DNA from: a virus
Strand: one strand, 5' to 3'
Length of the DNA: 30,273 bases
Virus record (IMG/VR): IMGVR_UViG_3300022937_000104
Location: 1 to 30,273 of that record
The translations under genes were made by a program, and so were the position numbers. The notes beneath the pieces are model-generated. The model searched no databases, had not been told where the DNA came from, and saw nothing but the letters and a program-made list of their open reading frames with translations. Shown here in pieces: positions 1-12,600 of the stretch. Numbering within the stretch: the stretch's first letter is position 1; each line of letters opens with the position of its first letter.

Positions 1-10
1 CATATGCCAT
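1..10 (-). CDS. Start of a further late gene, cut by the window edge
   Basis: An ATG on the minus strand at 10-8 opens a frame reading Met-Ala-Tyr before the window ends. It is preceded by a clear Shine-Dalgarno GGGAG (21-17) with a 6-base spacer, and it lies 12 bases after the stop of the 200-aa gene, the same tight spacing as the rest of the operon. Only three codons are visible, so the product cannot be named. By context it is probably another late virion or baseplate gene. Confidence 0.55.
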
Positions 11-22
11 TGTCTACTCCCG

Positions 23-625
23 TTACCCTGCTAAACTCTGAATACGCACTGTGTAGTCTATTTGAATAAGTCTATTCAAACTCTTCTGCACAGGATGAAA
101 AATAACATGAGTGATTAGTCTGCCGTCACCTGAAGAACTGTAGCTTCTTAACCCTAGTTCATCAAATACATATGCATCATCTGTATTTGTTGCTGTGTCA
201 AATGCAAGTTGGCCGCTCGGCTCACCATAATCAAGCAAACAACTAACTATAACATCAGTATAATTAGTTCCGCTTACGTGTCTAATTTCTGTATAGTTAC
301 GTGCAGGATCTAGATTGTTAACGCTACGATCATCAATTACTTTTGTAAAAGTTTGATTGTATAGTGTAGCGTTTGTACCTGTTGAGTTTGGTGTTAGGTA
401 TGTAATAATACCACTATCGTCAACACTAGTACCTCCATTACCAAAACTCATTTCGTAAATAAATCCTTCGCCAGCATTAGACAGGCTTTCAGCTAATGCT
501 ATACTCATATTCTCATAATGAATAGCATTACGCTTATCTACGTAAATTTCTTTTGTTTCAGGGTCACTTATTTTTATGTGTCCTTGAACTACTACTCCGT
601 TTTTATCATGCATAATTTCGCTCAT
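23..625 (-). CDS. Probable virion structural protein, 200 aa, downstream of the giant protein
   Basis: This encodes a 200-aa soluble protein with no signal peptide or membrane segment. It has short beta-like segments and a Gly/Asn/Ser-rich stretch near residues 60-90 (EMSFGNGGTSVDD). I recognise the pattern IHYENMS...FGNGG...LYN from small proteins that follow the baseplate genes in T4-like marine phages, where they are usually called virion structural proteins, but I know no assigned function. The start is chosen at ATG 625-623 because AGGA (636-633) lies 7 bases upstream. It begins 19 bases after the stop of the giant gene and has its own late-promoter-like element, so it may be made in higher amount than the giant protein. 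A tail-fibre attachment or short-fibre adaptor role is possible but unproven. Confidence 0.6.
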   Translation of the reverse strand: MSEIMHDKNGVVVQGHIKISDPETKEIYVDKRNAIHYENMSIALAESLSNAGEGFIYEMSFGNGGTSVDDSGIITYLTPNSTGTNATLYNQTFTKVIDDRSVNNLDPARNYTEIRHVSGTNYTDVIVSCLLDYGEPSGQLAFDTATNTDDAYVFDELGLRSYSSSGDGRLITHVIFHPVQKSLNRLIQIDYTVRIQSLAG

Positions 626-641
626 TGTTTTTCCTACACTG

Positions 642-649
642 TATTTATT
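642..649 (-). promoter_or_regulatory. Putative gp55-dependent late promoter for the 200-aa gene
   Basis: The minus strand reads AATAAATA, a seven-of-eight match to the T4 late promoter TATAAATA. By T4 spacing the transcript would start near 636 and give a leader of about 11 bases that begins with the AGGA ribosome site of the 200-aa gene. The element contains the TAA stop codon of the giant gene. AT-rich DNA yields chance matches, so the position relative to the gene is the main support. Confidence 0.5.
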
Positions 650-3600
650 CTGGTAGCGCAGTTGTTCCTGCTCTCAAGAAATATCCTATGTCATTTTGTG
701 TTTCACCTAATGTTGTTCCAGGTTCTGACCATAATTTACCAATTTTCCTTACAACAACTACTTTTTCAGCTTCACGAGGTATACTTTGCAGGACAATAGT
801 ACTACTTAAAATATTACCCTGTTCATCAATACTATTATCTAATCTAAAATCTGCAGGTAATACAAAATCACCTTTACTACTATCAAGTGCTTTAGTTGGA
901 TCAAATACTACTTTTTCATTTTTATTAAGACGTCTTCCTCCAACAAACACTTCAAATTCATTAACAGAATTTGCTATAAAATTAAGATCAACAGTATTAG
1001 TTCCGTATGTAACTTCTTCCTGTATTTGAGTTATGTCTTTATAAGGAATTGTTTTACTAATACCTTGGTCATAAACTCCTGTTCCTGCAGGATTTATATC
1101 TTTAACACCTGTGCCTAATGTACCTCTACGTAGTTGACGCAACATATTTTCTTCTTTAACAAAATATTCAATTCTTTCGCCATTAATAAAAATAACTCCC
1201 GGAATATTAGAATACTTGTTAGGTTCTGGCAATCTGCTTGCATCATCTACTTCAATTCTTAAATCATAATAATTTAAATCTTTTACCAATTTTGCTTCAG
1301 GGGAATCAAGTCGCTTAAAGTGGGTTCTATTAAGCATATCTTTAAATTGTCTAAATGCAAATTTTGGTCTGTTTACTTCTCCAGCAAAATGTACAATATC
1401 TATAACGTCATTTTGATTTGGTTTCTTAGATAAAATTACAGTTGTTTTATCATCACTTAACCTATAATCTCCACTAGGCGATAGTAACTCTCCGTTAACT
1501 GATACCCAAACATATTGAGTATCATGTGCAGGTTTACGTAATTTAATTTCGCCCACAGTTAATCTTTGATATGTAACATACTGAATGTCTTCTTCAAGCA
1601 AAATATCTCGAGTAATTACATCATAATTAATTCTTTCAAAAGACTGTATGTTGTGATTACTGAATTTAAATACTTCTACAGATTCATTTTGCGCAGGAGC
1701 TACATTAAGTACTAATCTATCACCATTAATTTGATATTCACCGTCAGTAACTACAAACACTTCTAATATATCACCTGCATTAGCAATACCTTCAGAAATT
1801 TCAATACTGCTAGTAAAAATATCAATCCTCCAATCAACAGGGGTTGAAAGTTCTTTTCCATTTAAAAACACTCTTAAATCACTTGCTTGTAATGCATTTC
1901 CAGGTTGTTGGAATGTTTCTAATTCAAATACTTGTAGTGTTGATTGTGTTACATCAAACTGTATACTATATCCTGCATTTAATATTCTATTACCTACTTT
2001 AACTAAAACATTATATGCTGTAGGTTCACTATAAAATGGTGCTGCTGATAACGTATATTCAACATTATTTCCGTTACCAACAAAACTGTCTTTTGTTACT
2101 TGACTATAATTAATCTCATCACTATTATTAAAGGCTGAATAATGTATTACCTTACCTTCTTCAGGAGTAATTTCAAACAATATTCCTACTCTTGTAGAAT
2201 TAGGAATTTGTTCTATATAAACAGGAACTTTAACACCGTCTAGTGTTACATGAACTTGCATATCTTCTACATATTCTAAGTTTGTTTCATAGAATGCCGT
2301 AGAACCATCTGCTATAGTTTTTCCAAAATCAAGTATATCTTGGCCGGTTCTTTCAATTGCTACAATATTAAGCTCTGATGGTGTTAAAGGATTTTCAATT
2401 GTTACAGTATTATTTTTCCAATTAATAGTATAAGTATTTTCAGATAAAATTACGTCATTAAGTTTAACTATTACAGAAGGATTACTTCCTGGAGTAATAC
2501 CCAATTTGTAAGTTAATTCTGCTGGACCTGTACCATCTAAGAAATAATTTTGACATTCTATTCTAGCAGTTCCGCCTGACTCTCTAGTGTAAACTTTAAT
2601 ATCTACCGTATCACTAACGTGTCCCGGAACAAACTCTTCCGGGCCGCCTGAAGTTGTTGGTGTTACAAAGCCGTCACCGTCAACTATTATTTCTTCTGCA
2701 TTTACACCTTTAGCACTTGCATACGCAAGTGTGCCGCCGGTAAGTTGTGTATCATAACTTTCGGGATCTGGAATAAAACTACCATCACTTGTATTCTTAC
2801 GTACTATTAATACATCATTATCTAATAATGTTATGTCATCTGCGCCCAAATCTAATACAGTTGTAACACCGTCACCGGTAATACTTTGCATTAATGCATT
2901 TGGGTTATTTATAGTATTAGATGTTCCGTAATTAGGATCGTCAACTCTGATTGGAACAAGTTCTCCTGAACGCTTAATATAAACATTATAAATTACATCT
3001 TGTTCAAACGGTTCTGGTAATTCAATAGCAGTAGTAGATCCATCAAATGTGAAAACATAATCTTCGTAACTATTATCAAATTTGTCCCAAGTATCTGTAT
3101 ACCATCCATCTGTATCCCAGCCAGCTGGACCACCAAAATCAAAACTTGTTATTTCAACTCCGCCATAGTCAATCCCAGACATAAGCTGTGCTAAATCTTT
3201 GCCAAACATATTGTCTAAAGGATCGTACCCATGATTAATTCTATCAGATGCTGTTAACATTGAAAGTGGCTTTTTATATTCAACTCTTATGTTAGCCAAG
3301 TATGCAGGTGGTGACGTAAAATTAATCTGTCCTTGAGATCTAGTATAACCTGCATCTTTGTTAGTTACGTTTTTAAAATTATAACTACTTCTTAATTGTT
3401 CTACATCATCAATATATACAATTACACTGTCGTTACGTAAATCCATTGGCCATTCTAAATCAAATTTAGTATTTAAATTGGTTCCGGTGAATTCTTCAAT
3501 TTGTGCTAATGTTTCAATAAAATAACTTCCTGAAACTCTATCAAATTTAATAGTAACACTTGGATTTCTAACTACGCCTTTTCCTAAAACAGGAAATGCT

Positions 3601-6600
3601 TTTGCAGGGGTGCCGCCATCTTGTATTGCACCTTCAATAATGATTGTAGGAGCAGTTATGTATCCAGATCCCTCATTAGTAACTTTAATACTAGTAACTT
3701 TGCCATATCCTAAATATGCTTCTGCTGTAGCGCCAGTGCCGCCACCGCCTTCAATTTTAACAACAGGTTTATAAGTATATCCATTACCGCCATCAGTAAC
3801 ATTTATACTAGTCACTTTATAACCACTATTATCTAACCAGTGCTTACGAGGATATATTTTTATATTCTCATCAACATCAACAATTTGAGATCCATTTACT
3901 TTTGCAATTGACGGATTAATTGTTTTAGTAATATCGTCATATGCAGGAGCAAGATCAAAATCAGTTATAGAACTATTTGTATTATCAAGAGATTCGTAAG
4001 AACTTACAAATTCTCTAATAACTGTTTTATAAGGTTTTACTTCTTCAATATATGATTTATAACTATCAAGTGTATCTGTATTGAAGGTTACATCTTGTTC
4101 TAGGTATCCTAAATTATGTTTTGCTTTTACAAAACTTGTTTTAAATGCCCAATCAACATAAGGCTGTTCTGCAAATACATAGCGTAAACTTGCTAAGAAC
4201 AGCTGATTATATTCTACTTTTAATTTATTAATAAAAATATTTTCTTTAATTGCTTTAAAAATAATTCTTAATTCGTTAATAGGATTATTATCATAGAAAT
4301 AACTATCAAAACTTCTATTATCATATCCTACTGTATTTTTAGAATAATCATATAAAGAATCGTTAAATTGTAAAGTACCATTCTCTCGACCTATAGTTTC
4401 ATAGTTTACTGTATAGTCTTCGGTATCTTCATCTGCAATTTTTCTAAGTAATAGCCAACCACCTGTTCCGACGTTATTAATTTTTACAATGTCTGTAATC
4501 ACATCGTTAACAGATTGTAACTGATTAGATTCTTCTATAATAAAGTCAGGTATTGTAAATTCATTATAACCGTCAGCATACCAATCAATGTAAGACCAAT
4601 ATCTCGAAACATCATAATCTTGAATACTTTTTCTATACCATTCTTTTTTAATTTGATCCCAAGAATAAAGTGCCCATTTGCCTAATACTTCATTATCAGA
4701 ATTAACCAATACTGTAAACGGCCTTACACCTATAGTTGTTTTACTGTCGTAACCTTTTCCTGAATTGTTTATTGTAATTTCAGATATTTGTCCTAAATTA
4801 TTAATAGAAACTGTAAACTCTGCTTCAACACCAGTACCATAAATTTTATAGCTTGGCGGACGTTTATATCCTCTACCAGGGTCAGTTATTTTTACACTAA
4901 CAAGTTTGCCATTGTTAATTATAGGAGTTAATTTTGCAGGTGATATTTTATTTGTTCCAACAAATCTTAGTTCTTCAATAGTATCAACAGTAACATCAAA
5001 TTCATTTGTTACTTCGTTTGGAGCAAGTTCTTTACTGTTTAACAAACTAATATTATATTCATCAACAATTATATTTTCTTTTAATACAATATTAATACGT
5101 TCAATTGCTTGTTTTAACGCTTCGAAGCGATTTATAAACATACTTTGACGTGGACGGTTTTGAACTCCATACTTTTGTTTAACAGTTAATTCAGGATTAG
5201 GAACTTGTCTGTAATTAGTATCATAACCGATTAAACTATCTAACCACTTACGTTCAATATCAGGATGTATTTCGCTTGTTGACAACCCATCACTCATAAT
5301 GTAATATGCATTATGTACATTTTGTCCTAATTTAGGACCGGTTGAATAACGAACATTTAAAACAATATCATCATTATAAATTAAACTGTCGCAATTGTTT
5401 AAAATAAATCTATTATCGCCTGCAAAACTAATGTGTCTATATCCTTGTTCTCTAGGCTGTGCAATTAATCTTGCAATATCATATACACTTAATGATCTAT
5501 TTTCAACATCTGGAATAGTTAATTTTCTTTCAACCCAGAAATAATATTTTGAATTAAAAGTTTGAGAAATATCATCATAAGTAAACTTTCTAGAATATTG
5601 TGCATCGCCATAAACACTTGTTCCGCTTACTCCGGTTTTCATTCCTATTTCAGTATCAGCTATTTCGTCCCACTGACTAGGAAGTAAACTACTTTCAACC
5701 CATTCATATACATCAATACTTGCACCTGGCTGTAACTCATTCCAATGTGCTTTCTGATACTGTATGTCTCCTTGGTAGGGATATACAAAACGAGCAGTAC
5801 TTAAATTCCACCAAACTTCACCTACATGCTCTTCAGCCCAAAATACATCAGTGTCTAAACCAGTATATGTACTAATATTATATTTTGCAGGATCGTATCC
5901 TACTTTATGAGTAATTTCTTGTTCTGCGGGACCCGCAATTTTGCCTTGTATTGGATCAATGTAATCCAAATAAGTTACAATTTGATTTTGTCTTTTATTG
6001 TAAAGGAATGCACCCCTAAGTCTTGAAACATCAACCGGTGGCACTAATTCTCTAATTCTATTCCAAGCAAGTAACCCTTTACCTTTTCTGTAATCTACTA
6101 CTGTACCTACAGAATCTGTTACTTGATTTCTTGGCATTCCTACATACACATGATTATTATTTGCTAACAATGTTTCGCCAAACATTAATTCTGCTGAAGG
6201 ATATCTAAAAGACTCTGAGAATACTAATGTATCTTCAATATTTTCATAGACGTAAACAACACCAGTGTCTTTAATAATATTTCTAAATTCTGTAAAGCCT
6301 AGATCAAACGTAGTTTCATTTTCGTAGCTTATATCAAATGTTGTTGGAATTTTCATATCTCCGTTGAGACTAGAAATAACTAAGTTATCAGAACTAAAAC
6401 TTATACTTGATCCAAATTTTTCGCTTTCTTCGTTGTTTGGAGACTCTAATGTTTGATAAAACACAAATGCTCCGTTAACTTGTTTATAAATGTGGACTTG
6501 ACCTTGGTTTATTTTAATATCGTCGTTTGAAGGTTCACTAATAGCAATTACTGTACCTTGAGGATTGATTTTTACACTATCTGCAAATTCTGTTAAACTG

Positions 6601-9600
6601 TCACTGCCGTCAATTATTTGGCTAACAGAGTATTTGTCGCCGTCAAGTCTATAAATAACAACTTGTTTTCTAGTAGAACCAGCAAAACTACTATCAGTAT
6701 CATCTAAAATACTCACTACTACTAGTATAGATCCGTCTAAACTAACATCAAAAGTATGACTAAATTTACTAATATTGTCTGCAGGATCATATACTGTCTC
6801 GTCATAAAACGCATTACCAGTTAAATTCGGCAAATAACCTAAATAATCTAATTCAGATGTAATGAGGGTCCAGTCATTTAAACTTAAAGTACTATTTGCT
6901 GCAATGTTAGTCTTTGCTTTATACAATCTACCATCAATGTTTACTACAGAATTAATAGCATATGCTTGCGTATTATTATATTCTCCTCTGTAATATTGAT
7001 CTTTACCTGATTTCCAACTAATATTAATCCATTTAGTAGTATCAAATATAGAATTAGTAGTTTGATCTGCTGCTGTTATATCTTTAAGTGCAACATAATA
7101 GTCATTAACATGTTTTACAATATTGTTTTGACTATAATCATTTAAAGAATTCCAATCTCCGGCAAAATCTTCTTCATCTGTATAACCGTGTTTAAAAATT
7201 TCAATAGAACCAGGATCTTCTCTAGTACCATTTCCTTCACTAGATATTAATAAAGTGTACAACCCGTCTTTTTTAACAAATTGTACTTTTGACCCAAACT
7301 GTCTATTATTAGTAGTGTATTCACTAGTTAATATCTTTGTGAGTTGATATGTTCCATTTGATATTTTAACATAAATTGCAACAGCGCCTTCATTATTATA
7401 GCCGCTGGCTACACCATATGTGTCTCCCGGAATGTGATATACTTGTGTATAGTCCTTACTTAATGCGTTTGGAGGATTTGCACTTCTAGCAGCGCCTGGA
7501 ACATTTGTTGCTTCTTTAAAGAACCAGTACTCTTCGTCTGCTATTGGTACAACTTCATTCCAAACAGTTGTAGAATCAAAAGATGAACTTGCTTCAAATA
7601 CTGCTAATTTACCAGCAGGGCTTGTTGGTCGATTATCGAGAACCACACTATTATTAAAGTTTTCAATAGTTCCCATTGTACGGTCAACATCGTTATTACC
7701 ACGGATGCTAGGATTAACAGTATTATTTGCTCCTGATTTTCTACGTAACTGAATTTTTCCAATATTATTAAGTTCTACCCAGTTACCTGTTATATTTTTA
7801 ACGTAAACTCTTACAGTATTAAAATTTCTTTGATAAAATACAACTTCAGCAGTACTTGTAGAATAACTTGTTTGAGCAAGGCCGCCAAACTCGTCAAATG
7901 GAGTTTGAATATCTTCAATTATATCTCCAATTGCTGGCTCAAATACATTTCCTTGGAAATCAAATTCTGTAAATTCAAAGTCAATATATCCATCCCATAA
8001 ATCAATAATTGTTTGATTTTTATTTAAAAGCTCATATGTAAATCCAGAACTAGCTACATCAATTGTTCTATTATCCAAATTATATAAATTAAAATCAATA
8101 TTAGTTAATCCTGATTCAATTAAATCATCAAAGTCTCTAGATACTCTAGCTACCCATTTATTACTAGGATATGGTTGTTCAATTCCGCCAGCGTCACCAA
8201 AATAACTTAGATGCGTTATAAAACTTGCTCTATTATTGTTTGTAATATAAGAACCAATTTCACCTACAGTACTTTGTACGTTATAGTACTCGAAAGAATC
8301 CCTTGTTTCGTCTGCCCTCAATACATCAACATACACTAGTCCTCGGCCTATATCATAATTTACTCCAGCATTATAATGAAGAGGTGCTGAAATTTTCCAG
8401 AAACCGCCCAAATCTTCTGATAGATTATAAGTATCTTCTTCGGTATATAGACTTATAAATTCATTGTTTAAGAAAAGTTCACCCGAAATATCAAACACAC
8501 CAGTAACATTATTGATATAAACCACACCAGAATCTCTATCTGATTCAACATATGCAACCTGTCCTGAACCTGTATCGGTTGTGATCAAATCACCTATTTG
8601 AGGAAGTGCTAGATATGCAGGTAATCTAAATACATGATCTATCTTCTCCTGTATTGTATGTAAATCGTTAATATAACTTACTGTAATTTCAGGTATTTGT
8701 TGATCAAATGGATAATAATTGTCAAGTGTTGGATATGCATAACTTCTTATGTTCCAATAAAGTTTTATTTTATCACCAACTGCTGTACCTAGGTACATAT
8801 CTTTTGGTGCTCTAACAAGTATATGATCGGCTCTAGTTTCTGGTAATCCTGAATTACCTGCTACTAATAATCTAATACTTGTAGAATCTGCATCAGTTCC
8901 ACTAGCAATATTTGTATACGTATCAAAAGTCGAAAATGGTTGGCTTCCTATTTGTGGTAAAATCTCTCTATTTGCTCTCCACAAACTTTCTCTATATTTT
9001 ACAATATCACCTTTAACGTAAGATGCTGGATTTTCTTCGGTACCGTTGGGTCCAAAACTATTAAACAATCCTTTAAATTTAGTTTTTACATTACTTGCAT
9101 TTGGTATGCTAACTGCTAAGTATTGTCCATCTTTAGAAACAGAAACACCTTTACCAAATTTTGCATTCTCTATTTCAAAGTAATCTTCCGGAATGCTAAT
9201 TATAGGATCTTGTACAAAAGGATTAACGTCTCTAGTACGTCTATAATGGTAAACTTCGCCATTTCCTTTTTCTGGAATACCAAAAAACAAATTGTTGTTA
9301 TCATCAGTAACTGACATTATTTCGCCAAAGCGATGCAAGTCGTCATTTATTTCAACTGGATTATTGAATTCATAATTTTGAGAGTATACTGGAGTATTTT
9401 TAAATACTCCCCAAGAATCTTCATTATAATTATCTACCCAAACTGTTTGATTGTCATATACTTTTTCTTGTACAATAGTATTCAAACCGTCAAGTGTTTC
9501 TACTCTAACTTCTCTTAGTTTAATTAATACGTAGTTTTCTTGATCAAACTCAATTGCTTCGTTGTTAACAGGCAATTCAATTTGTATTGTTGCACCGCTT

Positions 9601-12600
9601 ATATTATAAATTTTGTACATACCATTTAGTGCAAAATCTTGTGCGCCTTTAACTGCAACAATATCTCCTATGTTTAAAATAGGAGCAGCCCATTTATCAA
9701 GTGTTAGTGTAAATAATGATTTTCCTCCCGGTGATGTTGTTTCATTATCAGTTAATGTAGTAACATTTGCAATACTGTTTGAAATTTGATAAACTTTCCA
9801 ATCGTCGGTAACAGTTCTAGCCAACCAAATGTATTCTCCAATTGAAAGTTGATTTATATCTCCGCTATTTAAATCTTCAATTGATCCTGCTTTATATTCA
9901 ACATCGTCATCATGTACATATCCGCCACTTACAACGTATTCTTTAAGTTTAGTTGTTGGGAAAGGTTTATGATCGTAACCTTCTGGTTTATCATAAACTT
10001 CATCAGGCTTAATTCTAAATATTTTATCAAACGATTCTTTAGGAATAGTATTAACAAGTTCGACACATTGTGGAGATTCTTTAATATCATCTTCTTTAAT
10101 TATGTATTCAACTTGTTCAATATCGTTTGTTGCGCCATAACGTCCGACTTGAATTGCCCAATCTTCATAAAATTCAATACTGTCTTTATTTGCACTGCTT
10201 AATGGATCAAATAATTTAGTAATAGCATTTTTAGTACCTTTGTCCTGTATAAATCCTTGATAAAACTTATACTGGCTTACATCATCTGTAATAATATTAG
10301 CAAGGTAATTGCGCTTTTGATAACCTATTAAATGCTGAGCCATACGCTGTTGTTCAGCATCAAAATTATCGCTATCTAAATCATAAAAATCAGCAAACTG
10401 ATTAATTCTATAGTCAAAGTTAGTAAGTAGTTTTGGTTCAGGTTTTTCAGAAAGTCTATACCAGTATGTACTAACAAATTCTTCAGAACCAGGAACTTTG
10501 TATGTTGCTACATAATAAAATTGTTTATGTTTAACAAGATCACCGATGTTGTAATCTTTCCATGATTCCCATTCTGTAATTAAAGCTGAATCATAAACAA
10601 AACCAGGAATGTTTAATCCGCCATTCCAATTGTCTGAGCGGTAGCCTAAAACCTTAATACGTTCTTGTCTATATCCAGTCGAAGGATCATAAATTAAATC
10701 ATTAAATACTGTTTTATTATCAATTAATAACACATGTTCTTTCTGTACTAGCGGCATTGACAAGTTGTATATGCCATCATCCGAATTAACTGATGTTAAG
10801 TTAAAACTATTATCTTCTCTAAAAATAGATATATTTTCCTTTGGCAAAACTCTTCCATCAGATTTAAATAAATCATAAGAATAAAACTCATCAAATATAT
10901 CATCAACTACGCTATATTTTGACTGTAAAAATAATTGTTTTGATGCAGGACTTAATGATATTGTTGTTCCGGCTGACCATCCTTGTGTAGTCCAGAATAA
11001 AAATTCTCTAGCAGCATGATCCCAATTTTCTACATAGTTAGTTTCTGTATTAAAGAAATCAAATTGTAAACCTTGCGATTTTAAAAATTCTTCATGTCCT
11101 AGTAAGAAGTCTACAACAGCTTGAGAATTTTTTAACGAAGTGCCGTATGGTAATTTTTTAATACTAGATTTTAAAAAATTACGTCTAAAAATGGCTCTCT
11201 TGCCACCTACAATTGGTAGCTCAGGCAATATAGCTAAATTATCTGTTTCAAAACTAGTTCCGCTAGTAAAGTTTTTAATAACTCTATAGTATTTGAAATT
11301 ATTTTCTACTACTTGACCTTTAAAATAATCTTTATCTTCTTGCCATGTTACTGTACTTTCAGAAATGCCTCCGACAGTTATAGCAACATCAGATGAAGTT
11401 GATTTTGTTTCAAAATATTCAAAGTACGGAGTTGCTTCATTATAACCTCTAATAACAAACCCGCTAGGTTGTTTTTCAACAATAACACCACTATATACTA
11501 ATGTTTTAACAGGAGAACTAGTATTTAAAAATAGCTTATAGTTTTCTTCTGGAACGTATATATTGTTTTCTTGAGTCGTTAGTGGAGTTCTACTATCTAA
11601 AATTAGTTTGAATTTAGTCTTATCACTAAATCCTCCAATTTTTATACCTAATTGATTAGTAATAGATTTTAAATTTTCTCTATAATCATTATAAACGTTA
11701 AGTTGATTACTTGCTACTAAGTTGTATACAAAATTTACTAATCCAGAAGTAATAATACGAGAAGAATCTTCAACAGTATTAGGCATACGTAGTTGATCTA
11801 GTTTTATATTTTTAGCTGTAGTAGAATAAACATACTGCCCTGCTAAATTCTTTGTAATCCTAGATTTATCAAATCCTAAACCCATAACTTTTGCAGGTTT
11901 GTTTAGTAACCATGCTCTCAATAATGCAAATGGGTATTCAGAACTTTTCCTCCAAGCACTTTCTACAGGACTATAATCACCAAATACAAACCCTGCAGGA
12001 GTATTTCTAAAAAATGGGTTTTGTGCGTAGTTTGATTCAATAGGATGCTTTAAATTACCTTGACCGTCTACAGGAACAAAGTTAGCTAACCCAGGTCTAA
12101 TATAGTTGTTTAATACTCTTATTTGTTTGCCAGGTTCTTTAACATATCCATTTTCTAAATCGCTCCACATGTTAAGGTTATTACCTGTGTAAGGAGCAGG
12201 ACCATATACTTCATTCCACCAACTAGGTTTAATACTAAAGCCTAACATTTCCCAAGGATGTGTGTGTGGACGATCTGTATCGTAAACTTCTTTATAAACT
12301 CCTCGCCAAAATCCTGGTAGATATTCACCGTCTACTACGCTGTTCATTTTAGCATAGTTAAATGTAAACGGATTAGTTCTATCATAAAAATTATTTAAAG
12401 TGTAGTCATTGTCAACTAGTTTTAACCACTGAATAAAATCTTTTAATAGTGTGTTATTAATTTGTGTTCTTGTATAATCTGTTTTTCTAAATTTGCTTGG
12501 AACAAAATTATCAATATCAAGATAAGATTTGTCATATTTAGATTTAATGTTGTTAAATATCCTGCTTTCAAATTCTAAAAGCAAGTTATCTCTATAATCT

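Noticed and set aside
625-1029. Plus-strand open frames lying opposite the giant gene (also near 4906, 9123, 9333 and 9912)
   Set aside because: They are fully antisense to a continuous coding frame with recognisable protein features, lack convincing ribosome sites, and encode low-complexity Phe/Ile/Ser-rich sequence expected from AT-rich antisense frames.
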